Shown here: one piece after another, positions 27,682 through 36,522 of the stretch | Layout of the letters: the number at the start of each line of letters is the position of its first letter | Position numbering within the stretch: the stretch's first letter is position 1 | Assembly (NCBI RefSeq): GCF_965138225.1 | Contig: NZ_CBCSAX010000014.1 | Direction: 5' to 3' (one strand) | Source: Helicobacter_D ganmani | Lineage (GTDB): Bacteria > Campylobacterota > Campylobacteria > Campylobacterales > Helicobacteraceae | DNA length: 57,804 nucleotides | Notes under the pieces: generated by a model | Databases searched by the model: none | What the model was told of the DNA's origin: nothing | The model's input: only the letters and a program-made list of their open reading frames with translations | Translations under genes and position numbers: made by a program

Positions 27682-29550
27682 CTACTCCGCCTCTGCTTCA
27701 AAGTTAGAATCTGCAAGATTCACAACTTTAGGTGTTTTCACCCCTTTGCGAGATTGCACATAACCCAAATCCACCAATACATTTGAGAGTTTTGCCAAAA
27801 CCGGACCGCCCGCTCCACTACCACTTCCTCCGTGCTCCACCATCACGGTAATAACATAACTTGGGTTATCCGCTGGCAAAAAACCGGTAATCCAAGCTTG
27901 CGAGCGATGAAAATAATCCATATCTTTTTCTTTAATTCTATCCTTATCCGCTTGCGAGATACCTACCACTTGCGCTGTGCCTGTTTTGCAAGCAAGATAG
28001 GCTTTGGATTCTCTTGTAGCTAAATTTGCTGTGCCACCTGCTTCTGAACAAACTTGACGCATTCCCTCTCTTAATACATTTAACTTGCTCTTTTGGAAAT
28101 CGCTTAAGACATCTCTAGGGTAATAGACCATCTCTTCTTCCATTTTCTTTTTGGCAAAATGAGGAATCGGTAGCTTGCCGCTTGCAATGAGGGCGGTATA
28201 ATTTGCAATCTGCAAAGGAGTAGTCAAAAATAACCCTTGCCCAATAGAACTTACAACATTATCCCCTGAATACCAATCTTGTTTAAAACGAGCTTTTTTG
28301 AGACTTGGACTTGGCACGATTCCGGTAAATTCATTGGGCAAATCCACTCCTGTTTTTTTTCCCAATCCCATTGTTTGAAGCACTTTGGCAATATTTTCAA
28401 AATCTGTGCGTAAAGAAAGAATATAAAAATACACATCTACGCTTCGTTTCAAAGCTTTATACAAATCCGCACTTCCGTGCCCCTCTTTTTTCCAATCACG
28501 AAATTTTCTGCCTCCAAGCTCTATAAAGGCTGGGGTTTTAATCTCTGTTGTTTCGCTAATCCCTGCATATTCTAAAAGAGCCAATCCCATTCCCATTTTA
28601 ATTACAGAGCCGGGCGGATATAAGCCATTAATAAACTTATTAATTAAAGGTTTATAAGGGCTATCACGCAAGAGATTCCAATTCTCATAAGAGATTCCGC
28701 CAACGAAATGGTTTAAGTTGTATTCTGGATAACTTCCCGCAGCCAAAATTTCACCATTTTGTGCATTCATCACGATTGCCGCGCCATTTTTATCCTCAAA
28801 AATCTCGTCCATTGCGCGTTGAATCCTAATGTCCAATGTTGTGATTAAATCGTGATTTTCAATTGCTTCTTTATAAGAAACCATTTCCATTTCTTGATTG
28901 AGTGCCGTTACCTTGACGATTCGCTTTCCAATCTCTCCTTGCAAATAAGCATCATATTGTCGTTCCAATCCCTCTTTACCAATATTTCCCGTATATTTAG
29001 CGATAGGCTGCCTCTCAATATCCTTTTGGTTTGCTTTGCTCACATACCCAATCACATGCGAAGCAGAAGTAAGATTGGGATAATATCTACGCGCTAAAGG
29101 AATAATACGCAAGATTTCACTTTGGGCGAGTTGCGCATAATGCTGCATAATGAAAAAATGCTCTGCAAACTCAATCACAGGAATATAATCGTGATTATAA
29201 GGGGAATCCTTATGGCGATAATTTTTAATCAATTCTTCCTTAGAATATTGTGGAAAAAACACCAAAAGCTTTTCTATTTCTTTTTCCAACAAAGGCAAAT
29301 TGGAACGCAAAGAAAGACGAGGAGGCAAGGAGAGCATAAAACCCACATTATTTGTAGCAAGCGGTTCTCCATATCGGTCTAAAATCTGCCCACGCACAGG
29401 CACAATGTATTCCTCACGCAAAATATTATTTTCGGCTTGTTCTTGAAAGAATTTTTGATTTAAAATACTTAAATCAAAAATTCTTACTAATAATACCACC
29501 CAAAAAAGCACAAACATTACAAAAAATATCGTTATTCGCGTATTCATCAT
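27682..29550 (-). CDS. mrdA: Penicillin-binding protein 2
   Basis: About 622 residues from ATG 29550, preferred over 29571 because it overlaps the TGA of the upstream gene (ATGATGA). One N-terminal membrane helix, the PBP dimer domain, then the transpeptidase domain with the active-site S-x-x-K in GSVIKMGMG, SVDVYFY and KTGTAQ. It cross-links peptidoglycan in cell elongation. The order pbp2-membrane protein-engB-lptA-lptC-kdsC matches HP1565-HP1570. Confidence 0.96.
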   Translation of the reverse strand: MMNTRITIFFVMFVLFWVVLLVRIFDLSILNQKFFQEQAENNILREEYIVPVRGQILDRYGEPLATNNVGFMLSLPPRLSLRSNLPLLEKEIEKLLVFFPQYSKEELIKNYRHKDSPYNHDYIPVIEFAEHFFIMQHYAQLAQSEILRIIPLARRYYPNLTSASHVIGYVSKANQKDIERQPIAKYTGNIGKEGLERQYDAYLQGEIGKRIVKVTALNQEMEMVSYKEAIENHDLITTLDIRIQRAMDEIFEDKNGAAIVMNAQNGEILAAGSYPEYNLNHFVGGISYENWNLLRDSPYKPLINKFINGLYPPGSVIKMGMGLALLEYAGISETTEIKTPAFIELGGRKFRDWKKEGHGSADLYKALKRSVDVYFYILSLRTDFENIAKVLQTMGLGKKTGVDLPNEFTGIVPSPSLKKARFKQDWYSGDNVVSSIGQGLFLTTPLQIANYTALIASGKLPIPHFAKKKMEEEMVYYPRDVLSDFQKSKLNVLREGMRQVCSEAGGTANLATRESKAYLACKTGTAQVVGISQADKDRIKEKDMDYFHRSQAWITGFLPADNPSYVITVMVEHGGSGSGAGGPVLAKLSNVLVDLGYVQSRKGVKTPKVVNLADSNFEAEAE

Positions 29551-30011
29551 AAAATCCACATTATAAACCATATTAACACGATTTCACATGCAATATACAA
29601 ACCAACCAGCCACGAAATTTGCGGCATATCTATGTCTAAAAAATATCCAAAAATCTTTAAAAATGCAAAATAACCAAGATACGCATAAGTGATAAATAGA
29701 GGTATAAAAACCTTGCTATATCCAAAAAATTTACGAAATTTAGGCAATAAAATTTCAAAAGACATTGCAATAAATAAAATCACGCTAAAAAATGGCAATC
29801 CTTTACTTGCCTCAAAATACAAAAAAAATGGCACTAAAAAATAAAAAAATCCAAAGGAATGCTCCTCGTATTTTTCTTGAGTTATCACATACATCACGCC
29901 AAAAAGCGGTGGCAAAAAATAAAAAATATCTGTTAAAGAAAGATAAATGACGAGGATAAAAATCAAAAAAAAGATTTTTAGATTTTTTTTATCAGTGCTA
30001 TTTCTTCGCAT
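29547..30011 (-). CDS. Integral membrane protein upstream of pbp2, MreD-like candidate
   Basis: About 154 residues from ATG 30011 (MRRNSTDKK); starts at 30029 or 30047 are also possible and none has a strong ribosome-binding site. It overlaps the end of the acetyltransferase gene. Nearly the whole protein is hydrophobic, with about five membrane helices, a small size like MreD. No family motif is recognisable. Position before pbp2 corresponds to HP1566 in H. pylori. Because mreB-mreC elsewhere in the window lack an mreD, it is a candidate for that role; this is inference from context only. Confidence 0.7.
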   Translation of the reverse strand: MRRNSTDKKNLKIFFLIFILVIYLSLTDIFYFLPPLFGVMYVITQEKYEEHSFGFFYFLVPFFLYFEASKGLPFFSVILFIAMSFEILLPKFRKFFGYSKVFIPLFITYAYLGYFAFLKIFGYFLDIDMPQISWLVGLYIACEIVLIWFIMWIL

Positions 30012-30514
30012 AGTGGAAAATGTTTGCATAAAATACAATCCGCCCATATTTTTTGATTTGGTATATTTTCTTTACTCACTTCTTGGAATCCCAATTTCTC
30101 AAATAAAGCCCGCCTATAAGTCAAAACTAAAATTTCCTTTACCCCAAGTGCCTTACCCTCCACCTCACAATCTAAAATCAACTCACTTCCTACGCCCAAT
30201 CTTTGAGCAAAAGGCGCAACAATCAAACTGCGCACTTCTGCCAACTCCAAAGAATGGATATGCAAAGCACAGAATCCCAACATAATGGGGTTTTTTAATG
30301 TATTTAAGCTTGTGGATTCTAATTTCAATTTGGCTTGAGGGGTTTTTTGAACGCTTTTTAACACGGATTCCTCCTCCCAAGCTACACGATAAGAACGAAT
30401 CATATTTGCCATAATTTCTGCGCTTCTTTCCAAAATTATGCCACGTTCCACTTCTGGACGCACAATTTCACGCATCATAGAAATATCTTTTAAAACAGGT
30501 CGTGTAATAATCAT
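29978..30514 (-). CDS. GNAT acetyltransferase, N-acetylglutamate synthase-like
   Basis: A 178-residue single-domain GNAT protein. The acetyl-CoA region reads AEVRSLIVAPFAQRLGVGSELI, which matches motif A of short ArgA-type enzymes, and an early ALHIHSLELAEV strand pair precedes it; ALFEKLGF is the usual motif B. Short ArgA proteins make N-acetylglutamate for arginine synthesis. The adjacent envelope genes give no hint, so the substrate is tentative. It overlaps the engB stop by four bases. Confidence 0.75.
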   Translation of the reverse strand: MIITRPVLKDISMMREIVRPEVERGIILERSAEIMANMIRSYRVAWEEESVLKSVQKTPQAKLKLESTSLNTLKNPIMLGFCALHIHSLELAEVRSLIVAPFAQRLGVGSELILDCEVEGKALGVKEILVLTYRRALFEKLGFQEVSKENIPNQKIWADCILCKHFPLCEEIALIKKI

Positions 30515-31152
30515 ACTTCCTCCAAAACCTTTCTCCCTAGTGTATTTTCAAGAATAAAATCTACAATTTCATTTTGATTCTGTCTTTTTAGGGAGCTAGA
30601 AAACTTGGCTTTGGGAAATGTAGATTTAAGCTTACTTTGCTCGTTTGCCTTCAGTTTATCAAATTTTGTAAAAATCTGCACTAAGTGTTGGTCAGCCCTA
30701 AGAAACTGCGAAATAAAAGCAACAAGATTCAAATCAATCTCCAAATAAGGATGGCGACTATCCACCAAATGCACAAACAGCCGAATGTTGTCGCGTTTGC
30801 GCAAGAACTCTACCAAATTGCGATTCCACAATTCTTTCTGACTTTTTGCAACTTTGGCATAACCAAAACCGGGCAAATCTACAAACATAACCTTTAAAGT
30901 ATCCGAGTCCAAGCTTTCTTGAGCAATCTTTTCTTTCCATTCTGTTAAAAAGAAATTGATTAATTGCGTTTTTCCAGGCGTAGAAGAGCTTTTAGCAAGA
31001 TTTTTTTGATTGCAAATTAAATTAATCAATGTGCTTTTGCCTACATTACTACGCCCCAAAAATGCTACTTCAGAAATCATCGGTGGAGGACATTGCGCAA
31101 ATGTTTGAGCGGAAGTTTGAAATTGAGCAGACTTTAGGATAAAACGACTCAT
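30511..31152 (-). CDS. engB: Ribosome biogenesis GTPase EngB (YihA/YsxC)
   Basis: A 213-residue GTPase needed for 50S assembly. G1 GRSNVGKSTLI, G2 region SSTPGKTQLINFF, G3 DLPGFGYA, G4 TKFDKLK. Overlaps lptA by four bases and follows the lpt genes, as in H. pylori HP1567-HP1568. Confidence 0.95.
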   Translation of the reverse strand: MSRFILKSAQFQTSAQTFAQCPPPMISEVAFLGRSNVGKSTLINLICNQKNLAKSSSTPGKTQLINFFLTEWKEKIAQESLDSDTLKVMFVDLPGFGYAKVAKSQKELWNRNLVEFLRKRDNIRLFVHLVDSRHPYLEIDLNLVAFISQFLRADQHLVQIFTKFDKLKANEQSKLKSTFPKAKFSSSLKRQNQNEIVDFILENTLGRKVLEEV

Positions 31153-31619
31153 TTTGGCTCTTTTTCAAGTTTAAAAATCAAACGCGCAGGCTTTTCTTCA
31201 TTGCCCAAAACATTAATAAAACCCTCTTTGTAACGAATAATGATTTTATCGCCTCTTACGACATTATTTTTGGCTATCTCTTTTACCACTGCATTGCCCA
31301 AAATCTGATATTCTTGATTGGAAGGCAAATAAAGTGCTTCGTTTGCCCTTCCCTCAATCCTACGTCCATCTTGTAAAGTAAGCCAAAAGCGCACATTTCC
31401 AATGGCTTGCATTCTGTTTGGGCGATTATTAGAATCAAGATAAATAAAAGCCTCATCTGCTTTCAAATTATCCTTGGCACGTTTGACTTCTACATTGCCT
31501 TTTAGTTGGGTTAATTTGCGTTGCTCATCTCCAATGAGTTCCTTTGCGCTTACTTCAATCTCCTCTGCCCAAACAAAAGGAATCAACAAAATAAACAAAA
31601 CCTTAGACAGGTGTTTCAT
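31149..31619 (-). CDS. lptA: LPS transport periplasmic protein LptA
   Basis: A 156-residue OstA-domain protein with a signal peptide (VLFILLIPFVWA). The fold is seen in EIEVSAKELIGDEQRKLTQLKGNVEV and the repeated beta-strand pattern GNVRFWLTLQDGRRIEGRANEA. It bridges the periplasm between LptC and the outer-membrane LptD. Its start overlaps the lptC stop by four bases. Confidence 0.92.
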   Translation of the reverse strand: MKHLSKVLFILLIPFVWAEEIEVSAKELIGDEQRKLTQLKGNVEVKRAKDNLKADEAFIYLDSNNRPNRMQAIGNVRFWLTLQDGRRIEGRANEALYLPSNQEYQILGNAVVKEIAKNNVVRGDKIIIRYKEGFINVLGNEEKPARLIFKLEKEPK

Positions 31620-32197
31620 TGTTTTACCTTTAAGATTCCATAAATATTTTTTGCGTAGATTTTATTTTCTCTATACGTGATGTTCTGCCCGCGAATCTTA
31701 TAGTTTTCGTCCAAAACAATAAATTCCCCCTCTCCTTTTAGCTCTTTTATATCAGGATTATATTGTGCTATTTGACTCCAAAACTTTGTTTTATTGCGTT
31801 GATAATTCACACCTTGAGGAAAAAAAATCTCTTGATTATCATAAAGTGCAAAGCTAGATTGTAAATTTTCTTGCCCTAGCACCTTTTCTTTGCGTTGAGA
31901 TTCTTGACTTGGAAAAGTAAAATTCGTTACACTAAAATGCTCCAACTCATTCATTCCTTTCACATTCTCACGCGCTTTCTTTCCAAGCGCAACCACGCTC
32001 ACTCCTTGTGCGCCTATCCGATAATATTCAAAATTAAAAACCTCAAATCTTGCAACTTTTTCTCTCCCCTTTAAATCTTGCGTTTTCTTACCATTTAAAA
32101 CCGCAACCATTACAAGGCTCAACACGCAAAGAGAAAGAAAAAATATCGGGATTAAGCGACCACTTTTGAGTTGATTGATTTTAAGCAAAGATTTCAT
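31616..32197 (-). CDS. lptC: LPS export inner-membrane protein LptC
   Basis: A 193-residue protein with one N-terminal membrane helix (IPIFFLSLCVLSLVMVAVL) and a periplasmic OstA-like beta domain, the arrangement of LptC. It overlaps kdsC by 17 bases. Weak sequence conservation is normal for LptC, so position before lptA (as HP1569) is part of the evidence. Confidence 0.85.
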   Translation of the reverse strand: MKSLLKINQLKSGRLIPIFFLSLCVLSLVMVAVLNGKKTQDLKGREKVARFEVFNFEYYRIGAQGVSVVALGKKARENVKGMNELEHFSVTNFTFPSQESQRKEKVLGQENLQSSFALYDNQEIFFPQGVNYQRNKTKFWSQIAQYNPDIKELKGEGEFIVLDENYKIRGQNITYRENKIYAKNIYGILKVKQ

Positions 32198-32675
32198 AAA
32201 GTTTAACTTGTAATTTTTCTTTTTTTATTAAATCATCAATCATCTCACGCACAGCACCCTTACCACCCTTATGTTTAAGCACTTTATGAACATTTCGTTT
32301 CACTTCTTTTACCGCATCAGAGGGTGCAAAGGAATATTTGACAAGCTTTAGCATACTCAAATCATTCAAATCATCTCCAATGATTGCAACTTCTTTAAGC
32401 GAGAGATTTGCTTCTTTTAAAATCTCCTCTAAAGCTTTTGCCTTGTCGCTTACACCCTGTTTGAGATAGGTGATTCTAAGTTCTCGTGCTCGGTTTTCAA
32501 CCAACTTGGATTTGCGTCCTGTGATAATTGCAACTTCTCCTCCAAGTTTAATCCACATCGCAATTCCTAAGCCGTCTTTTACATTAAACGCTTTCATTTC
32601 TACACCCTCATTGCTATAAATCAGACTCCCATCACTCAAAGTTCCATCTACATCTAACACAATCAACTTAATCAT
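32181..32675 (-). CDS. kdsC: 3-deoxy-manno-octulosonate-8-phosphatase
   Basis: A 164-residue capless HAD phosphatase that releases Kdo from Kdo-8-P. Motif I is LDVDGTLSDG (nucleophile Asp8 region), motif II ITGRKS, and motif IV GDDLNDLSML. It shares a four-base overlap with hisB and runs into lptC. Together with kdsB at 13.2 kb and lptA/lptC next to it, it serves LPS synthesis. Confidence 0.94.
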   Translation of the reverse strand: MIKLIVLDVDGTLSDGSLIYSNEGVEMKAFNVKDGLGIAMWIKLGGEVAIITGRKSKLVENRARELRITYLKQGVSDKAKALEEILKEANLSLKEVAIIGDDLNDLSMLKLVKYSFAPSDAVKEVKRNVHKVLKHKGGKGAVREMIDDLIKKEKLQVKLYEIFA

Positions 32676-33244
32676 AGAATCCCCTTTGTGCTTGGGATTC
32701 CAAGTGCCTCATTCCTAGCACTTGCTCTACGCAAAGCAACAGCAAAAGCCTTAAAGGAAGCTTCTATCAAATGGTGTTGATTTTTGCCACGTTTTTGAAC
32801 AATATGCGCAGAGATTCCAGCATTTATAACCACAGCACGAAAAAACTCTTCTACTAGCTCACAATCAAAATCGCCAACTTTGCCTCTAGTTTCCAAATCA
32901 AAAAACAAAAAAGGACGGTTACTAAGGTCCAAGTCGCACTCCACACATGCCTCGTCCATTACGATAGAAGCATTCCCAAAACGTTCCACTTTTTGAATTG
33001 GAAAAAGCGAATCTTTCAACAAGGCACCAAGCACAATTCCACAATCCTCCACACTATGATGAAAATCTACCTCCACATCGCCCACACACTGCAATTTAAG
33101 ATTCCAATTTGCATGCTTACAAAGCGATTCTAACATATGATTAAAGAATCCAATTTTTGTTGAAATCTCCGCCTTACCCTCACCATAAACTTCTAAAGTT
33201 GCAGTGATTTTCGTTTCTTTGGTATTGCGTGTAAGAGTTTTCAT
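32672..33244 (-). CDS. hisB: Imidazoleglycerol-phosphate dehydratase
   Basis: A 190-residue monofunctional HisB (no N-terminal phosphatase), step six of histidine synthesis. The metal-binding repeats are FFNHMLESLCKHANW, DFHHSVEDCGI and NQHHLIEASFKAFA, with the last a classic HHxxE. H. pylori lacks histidine synthesis, so this gene, lodged between kdsC and rlpA and translationally coupled to kdsC, separates this organism from H. pylori. Confidence 0.95.
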   Translation of the reverse strand: MKTLTRNTKETKITATLEVYGEGKAEISTKIGFFNHMLESLCKHANWNLKLQCVGDVEVDFHHSVEDCGIVLGALLKDSLFPIQKVERFGNASIVMDEACVECDLDLSNRPFLFFDLETRGKVGDFDCELVEEFFRAVVINAGISAHIVQKRGKNQHHLIEASFKAFAVALRRASARNEALGIPSTKGIL

Positions 33245-33293
33245 AATCTACCTTTCTTTAAAATAACTTAAACTTTGGATTCTTTACATCAAA

Positions 33294-34124
33294 CTACTCT
33301 GTAGTAATAAATGCTCCTGCTATTTTTTGTGAAGCGATAAAATCCCTTGCCTCTGCCTCACTCTTAAATCCACTCAATAAAACACGATAAATAGGAGAGC
33401 CTTGCGCAACATATTCCCGAATCACGGCTTGATAGCCGTGCGCATTTGCATGGGTGCTTTGGTATTTCACAGCACCACTTTTGTTTTTAAAAGCACCAAT
33501 TTGCACAAGGAAATGCGAAAGTTGCATTCTCTCTTGCGTATGCGCGACTTTGTATTCGCTTCTTGCCAAAGTTTCTTGATTGAGGGGCATAGAATCTGAA
33601 ATCGTGCCATTAAAGCCAATAACTTCTAAGTGCACGCGTGCCGTACCTTTACCCACCATCTCAATATCTCTTGCCGCACTATTAGACAAATCAATAATCC
33701 TCCCCGTTACAAAAGGACCTCTATCATTAATGCGCACAATCGTAGATTTACCATTTTCTTTGCTTGTTACACGCACAATCGTATTCATAGGCAAAGTTTT
33801 ATGTGCCGCTGTATGCGCATACATACTATAAGTTTCTCCATTAGAAGTTTTTTTGCCGTGAAATTTTGGACCATACCAACTCGCAATTCCTTCATAAGTT
33901 TCTCCCAATGCTACTTGTGTTGGATAATACCATTTTCCATTGACTCTATAAGGTTTCATTGTGGCTTTATGTGCTTGTTGGCTTGTATTCATCACTCCAT
34001 AATCTGGCGTAGATTGTGTCGTAGAAGAGGGATTATAATAAACATCACTCTTATCAAAAAAGCAACCATTCAGGCTAAAAGCTGCCCAAATAACACCTAA
34101 CAAAATCCCATAAAAACCTTTCAC
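33294..34124 (-). CDS. rlpA: Septal ring lytic transglycosylase RlpA-family lipoprotein
   Basis: A 276-residue lipoprotein: a lipobox around LNGCFF, then the double-psi beta-barrel (ASWYGPKFHGKKTSNGE...MYAHTAAHKTLPMNT), RINDRGPF and a C-terminal SPOR domain (FLVQIGAFKNKSGAVKY...) that binds denuded glycans. RlpA of Pseudomonas cleaves naked glycan strands. Starts at a four-base overlap with the mltD stop, matching HP1571-HP1572. Confidence 0.94.
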   Translation of the reverse strand: MKGFYGILLGVIWAAFSLNGCFFDKSDVYYNPSSTTQSTPDYGVMNTSQQAHKATMKPYRVNGKWYYPTQVALGETYEGIASWYGPKFHGKKTSNGETYSMYAHTAAHKTLPMNTIVRVTSKENGKSTIVRINDRGPFVTGRIIDLSNSAARDIEMVGKGTARVHLEVIGFNGTISDSMPLNQETLARSEYKVAHTQERMQLSHFLVQIGAFKNKSGAVKYQSTHANAHGYQAVIREYVAQGSPIYRVLLSGFKSEAEARDFIASQKIAGAFITTE

Positions 34125-35200
34125 GCTTTATCCTTTTCAAGAGGAATAATAATCTCTTGATTGATAGAAAGGGAATTTGCATTTTGAATCGCGTTGTATT
34201 GCGTAATGCGTTTGCTTGGCACACCATAACGTTTGGCGATAGAATGAATCGTCTCTCCCTTGCCTACGCGATGCACCAAATAAGATTTAACTTGTAATTT
34301 TTCTTTAGTTTGCACTTCAGATTTATAGCGCGCCAAAAACTGATAAGGCACATACACAGAGTAAGATTTCGCATAAGTTGGAGCGATATTGCGTTTGAAT
34401 TGTGGATTATAATATTTCAACTCTTTCAAACTCAATCCCACTTGTGCGGCAATTTTGCTTAATGGAGTAGCTGGTGGCACCTCAATTGAAGTAAGCAAAG
34501 AATTTGCTCCACGATTTAAGAAATAATCGTAATTATTCGTTTTTAAGGTATCCACATTGCGAAACATCAAAGAAACAGAAAGAATCTTGCGAATATACAT
34601 ACGACTTTCTAATGGAATATATTTGATTTCAGGGTCTAAAAGCACACTCAATGAATCACTACCCGCTTCGCTGATTGCGCGCCTTAAGCGTCCATCACCG
34701 CAATTATAGGCAATTGCAGCAAGATACCATTTACCAAAGCTTTCTTTTAATTGCTTTAAATAAGTAATTGCAGCTTTTGTGGATTTAATTGGGTCTTTGC
34801 GCTCGTCAATTTGAGCATTAATCTCCAATCCTAAAGATTTAGCGGTTTTGGGCATAAACTGCCACATTCCTATTGCGCGTTTGCTAGACTTAGCAGTCAA
34901 AGAGAATCCAGATTCAATCATCGCAAGATACAGGAATTCTTGCGGGATTCCTTCCTTTAAAAACATTTCTTTAAGTGTAGGAATAAACTCATAGCCACTT
35001 TTGAATTTTTGTAGCAAATAATCTTGTCTCGCATCACTTAAAAAAGAATTTTTCACATCAACAAAATATTCATTGTTTAAAAATTCTGGTTCTACATCAA
35101 AGGTTTTTAAAACCTCCTCGCTGTGCGTATCATAACCCATTATGTCAAATTGAGCAAATCCTAAAGTTGCAATCAATAAAAGGAAATAAAAAAATTTCAT
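34121..35200 (-). CDS. mltD: Membrane-bound lytic murein transglycosylase D
   Basis: A 359-residue SLT transglycosylase with a signal peptide. The catalytic Glu lies in FLYLAMIESGFSLTAKSSKRA, followed by GMWQFMPKTAKSLGL and AAIAYNCGDGRL. The C-terminus carries a LysM domain, possibly two (KIAAQVGLSLKELKYYN; HSIAKRYGVPSKRITQYN), for peptidoglycan binding. Coupled with rlpA. Confidence 0.95.
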   Translation of the reverse strand: MKFFYFLLLIATLGFAQFDIMGYDTHSEEVLKTFDVEPEFLNNEYFVDVKNSFLSDARQDYLLQKFKSGYEFIPTLKEMFLKEGIPQEFLYLAMIESGFSLTAKSSKRAIGMWQFMPKTAKSLGLEINAQIDERKDPIKSTKAAITYLKQLKESFGKWYLAAIAYNCGDGRLRRAISEAGSDSLSVLLDPEIKYIPLESRMYIRKILSVSLMFRNVDTLKTNNYDYFLNRGANSLLTSIEVPPATPLSKIAAQVGLSLKELKYYNPQFKRNIAPTYAKSYSVYVPYQFLARYKSEVQTKEKLQVKSYLVHRVGKGETIHSIAKRYGVPSKRITQYNAIQNANSLSINQEIIIPLEKDKA

Positions 35201-35302
35201 CGGATACCTTAAAAAATATTTAATTTAAGTAAAGATTAGATTTTATCCAAAATTTATAAAGTTTTCAATAAAAATTTATAAAAATACAACGATATTATTT
35301 CC

Positions 35303-35785
35303 CTATTTTGCTTGATTTTGTATCTTTTGTAAAGATTGTTGCGCTTCTTTTAGGCGATTTTGTAACTGCAAAAACCAATCTTTGTATTGTTTAAGCTGCA
35401 TTTCCTCACTCTCATTTGGATTGTTTAAGATTAAAACAGCACGATAATCTTTCTCAAATTCCTCTACAATCCAACGCAACTGCAAAAACTCTTGAGGGCT
35501 TACATTACTTTGCTTTAGAATCTCTAATGCTTGTTCATAATTATGCTTTGTTTTTTGCAAAAATTTCTGAAGATTCAAACGTTGCTTTGATTGGCTAAAA
35601 ATACTTAGAGCAGAACGATTATATGGGTCTATGTCTAAGGCTTGTGTGGCGAGTTGATAGGAGGATTCAAAGTTTCCCTTATTGAATTCTCTCTTTGCTT
35701 CGCGGCTCAAATTATAAGAAGTAGAAAAATAAAAATATCCCGCAATTAAAAACAATAATCCAACGCCTGATACTATCCATCTCAT
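35303..35785 (-). CDS. Membrane-anchored TPR-like protein of unknown function
   Basis: A 160-residue protein with an N-terminal membrane helix (IVSGVGLLFLIAGYFYF), one tetratricopeptide-like segment (AKREFNKGNFESSYQLATQALDIDP; about residues 33-58) and a glutamine-rich coiled-coil tail. No catalytic motif. It overlaps the acyltransferase-like gene by one base and ends the HP0268-miaB operon, with a role perhaps as an adaptor. Confidence 0.7.
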   Translation of the reverse strand: MRWIVSGVGLLFLIAGYFYFSTSYNLSREAKREFNKGNFESSYQLATQALDIDPYNRSALSIFSQSKQRLNLQKFLQKTKHNYEQALEILKQSNVSPQEFLQLRWIVEEFEKDYRAVLILNNPNESEEMQLKQYKDWFLQLQNRLKEAQQSLQKIQNQAK

Positions 35786-36495
35786 TATTGAATGTTCCTT
35801 AGCACTTGATTTAGCTCATCTTCTTCCATTTTAGATTGGATAAGATTCTTTGCTTCTGCTAGCTCCAAAGATTCCACTCCCAATGGCTCTTTTATTACAC
35901 AAATAACTTTACTAAAAGGCTTTGGCACTTGGAATCTATCCCAGCTATTAAACCTCCAAGCGTTTTGGTAAAGAATCCTTGAAATCACAATGGGAGCTTT
36001 AGATTTTTGTGATAAAAGCACGATTCCATCTGCGACACTATGGTAAGGACCACGCGGACCATCAGGCGTGATAGCAATATATTCTTGATTTTCAATTTTC
36101 TTTACCGCCCCCAAAAGCGCACGTATTCCCCCTTTGGAACTTGAACCGCGTAGAGAACCGATGTTAAAATATTGCATCGTTTGAGCAATCAAATCCCCAT
36201 CAAAATGCTGGCTAATCAACACAGAAACTTTTTGCTGACGATTCAAAAACTTATTACTCACCAAAGGTTGCAACAAAAGCTCGCCGTGCCAAAATGCAAT
36301 GATAAATGTTTCATTATGTGCAATTTTCTCCAAAGTTTTTGGAGAAATCTGAAATTCAAAACGAACTAAATAGGATAGAATCTTGATAATGAAAGCTAAG
36401 ATGGGCGGTAGCAATTTAATAGAAATCTTACGATTCTTGCTCTTTAAGTTCTGTTTAAAATTCTTAAGATGTTTTTGATAACTTAAAATACCCAT
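35785..36495 (-). CDS. DUF374/LPLAT-like acyltransferase
   Basis: A 236-residue protein with the DUF374 pattern: FWHGELLLQPL, LISQHFDGDLIAQ, GSSSKGGIRAL and TPDGPRGPYH. The H-x(4)-like active site (W-H-G-E) and P-D-G-P-R motif relate it to lysophospholipid/LPS acyltransferases. The acceptor is unknown. Equivalent to HP0270 beside miaB in H. pylori. Confidence 0.85.
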   Translation of the reverse strand: MGILSYQKHLKNFKQNLKSKNRKISIKLLPPILAFIIKILSYLVRFEFQISPKTLEKIAHNETFIIAFWHGELLLQPLVSNKFLNRQQKVSVLISQHFDGDLIAQTMQYFNIGSLRGSSSKGGIRALLGAVKKIENQEYIAITPDGPRGPYHSVADGIVLLSQKSKAPIVISRILYQNAWRFNSWDRFQVPKPFSKVICVIKEPLGVESLELAEAKNLIQSKMEEDELNQVLRNIQ

Positions 36496-36522
36496 TGAAA
36501 TTCTTGCGATAATCTTTAAATT

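Noticed and set aside
28353..28360. Run of eight T within pbp2 (mrdA)
   Set aside because: Same reasoning: essential gene, in frame, short tract of A/T.
33630..34100. Long open frame on plus across rlpA
   Set aside because: It is antisense to a motif-rich gene, has no ribosome-binding site and its translation is Ile/Cys/Arg-biased, as expected of a shadow frame.
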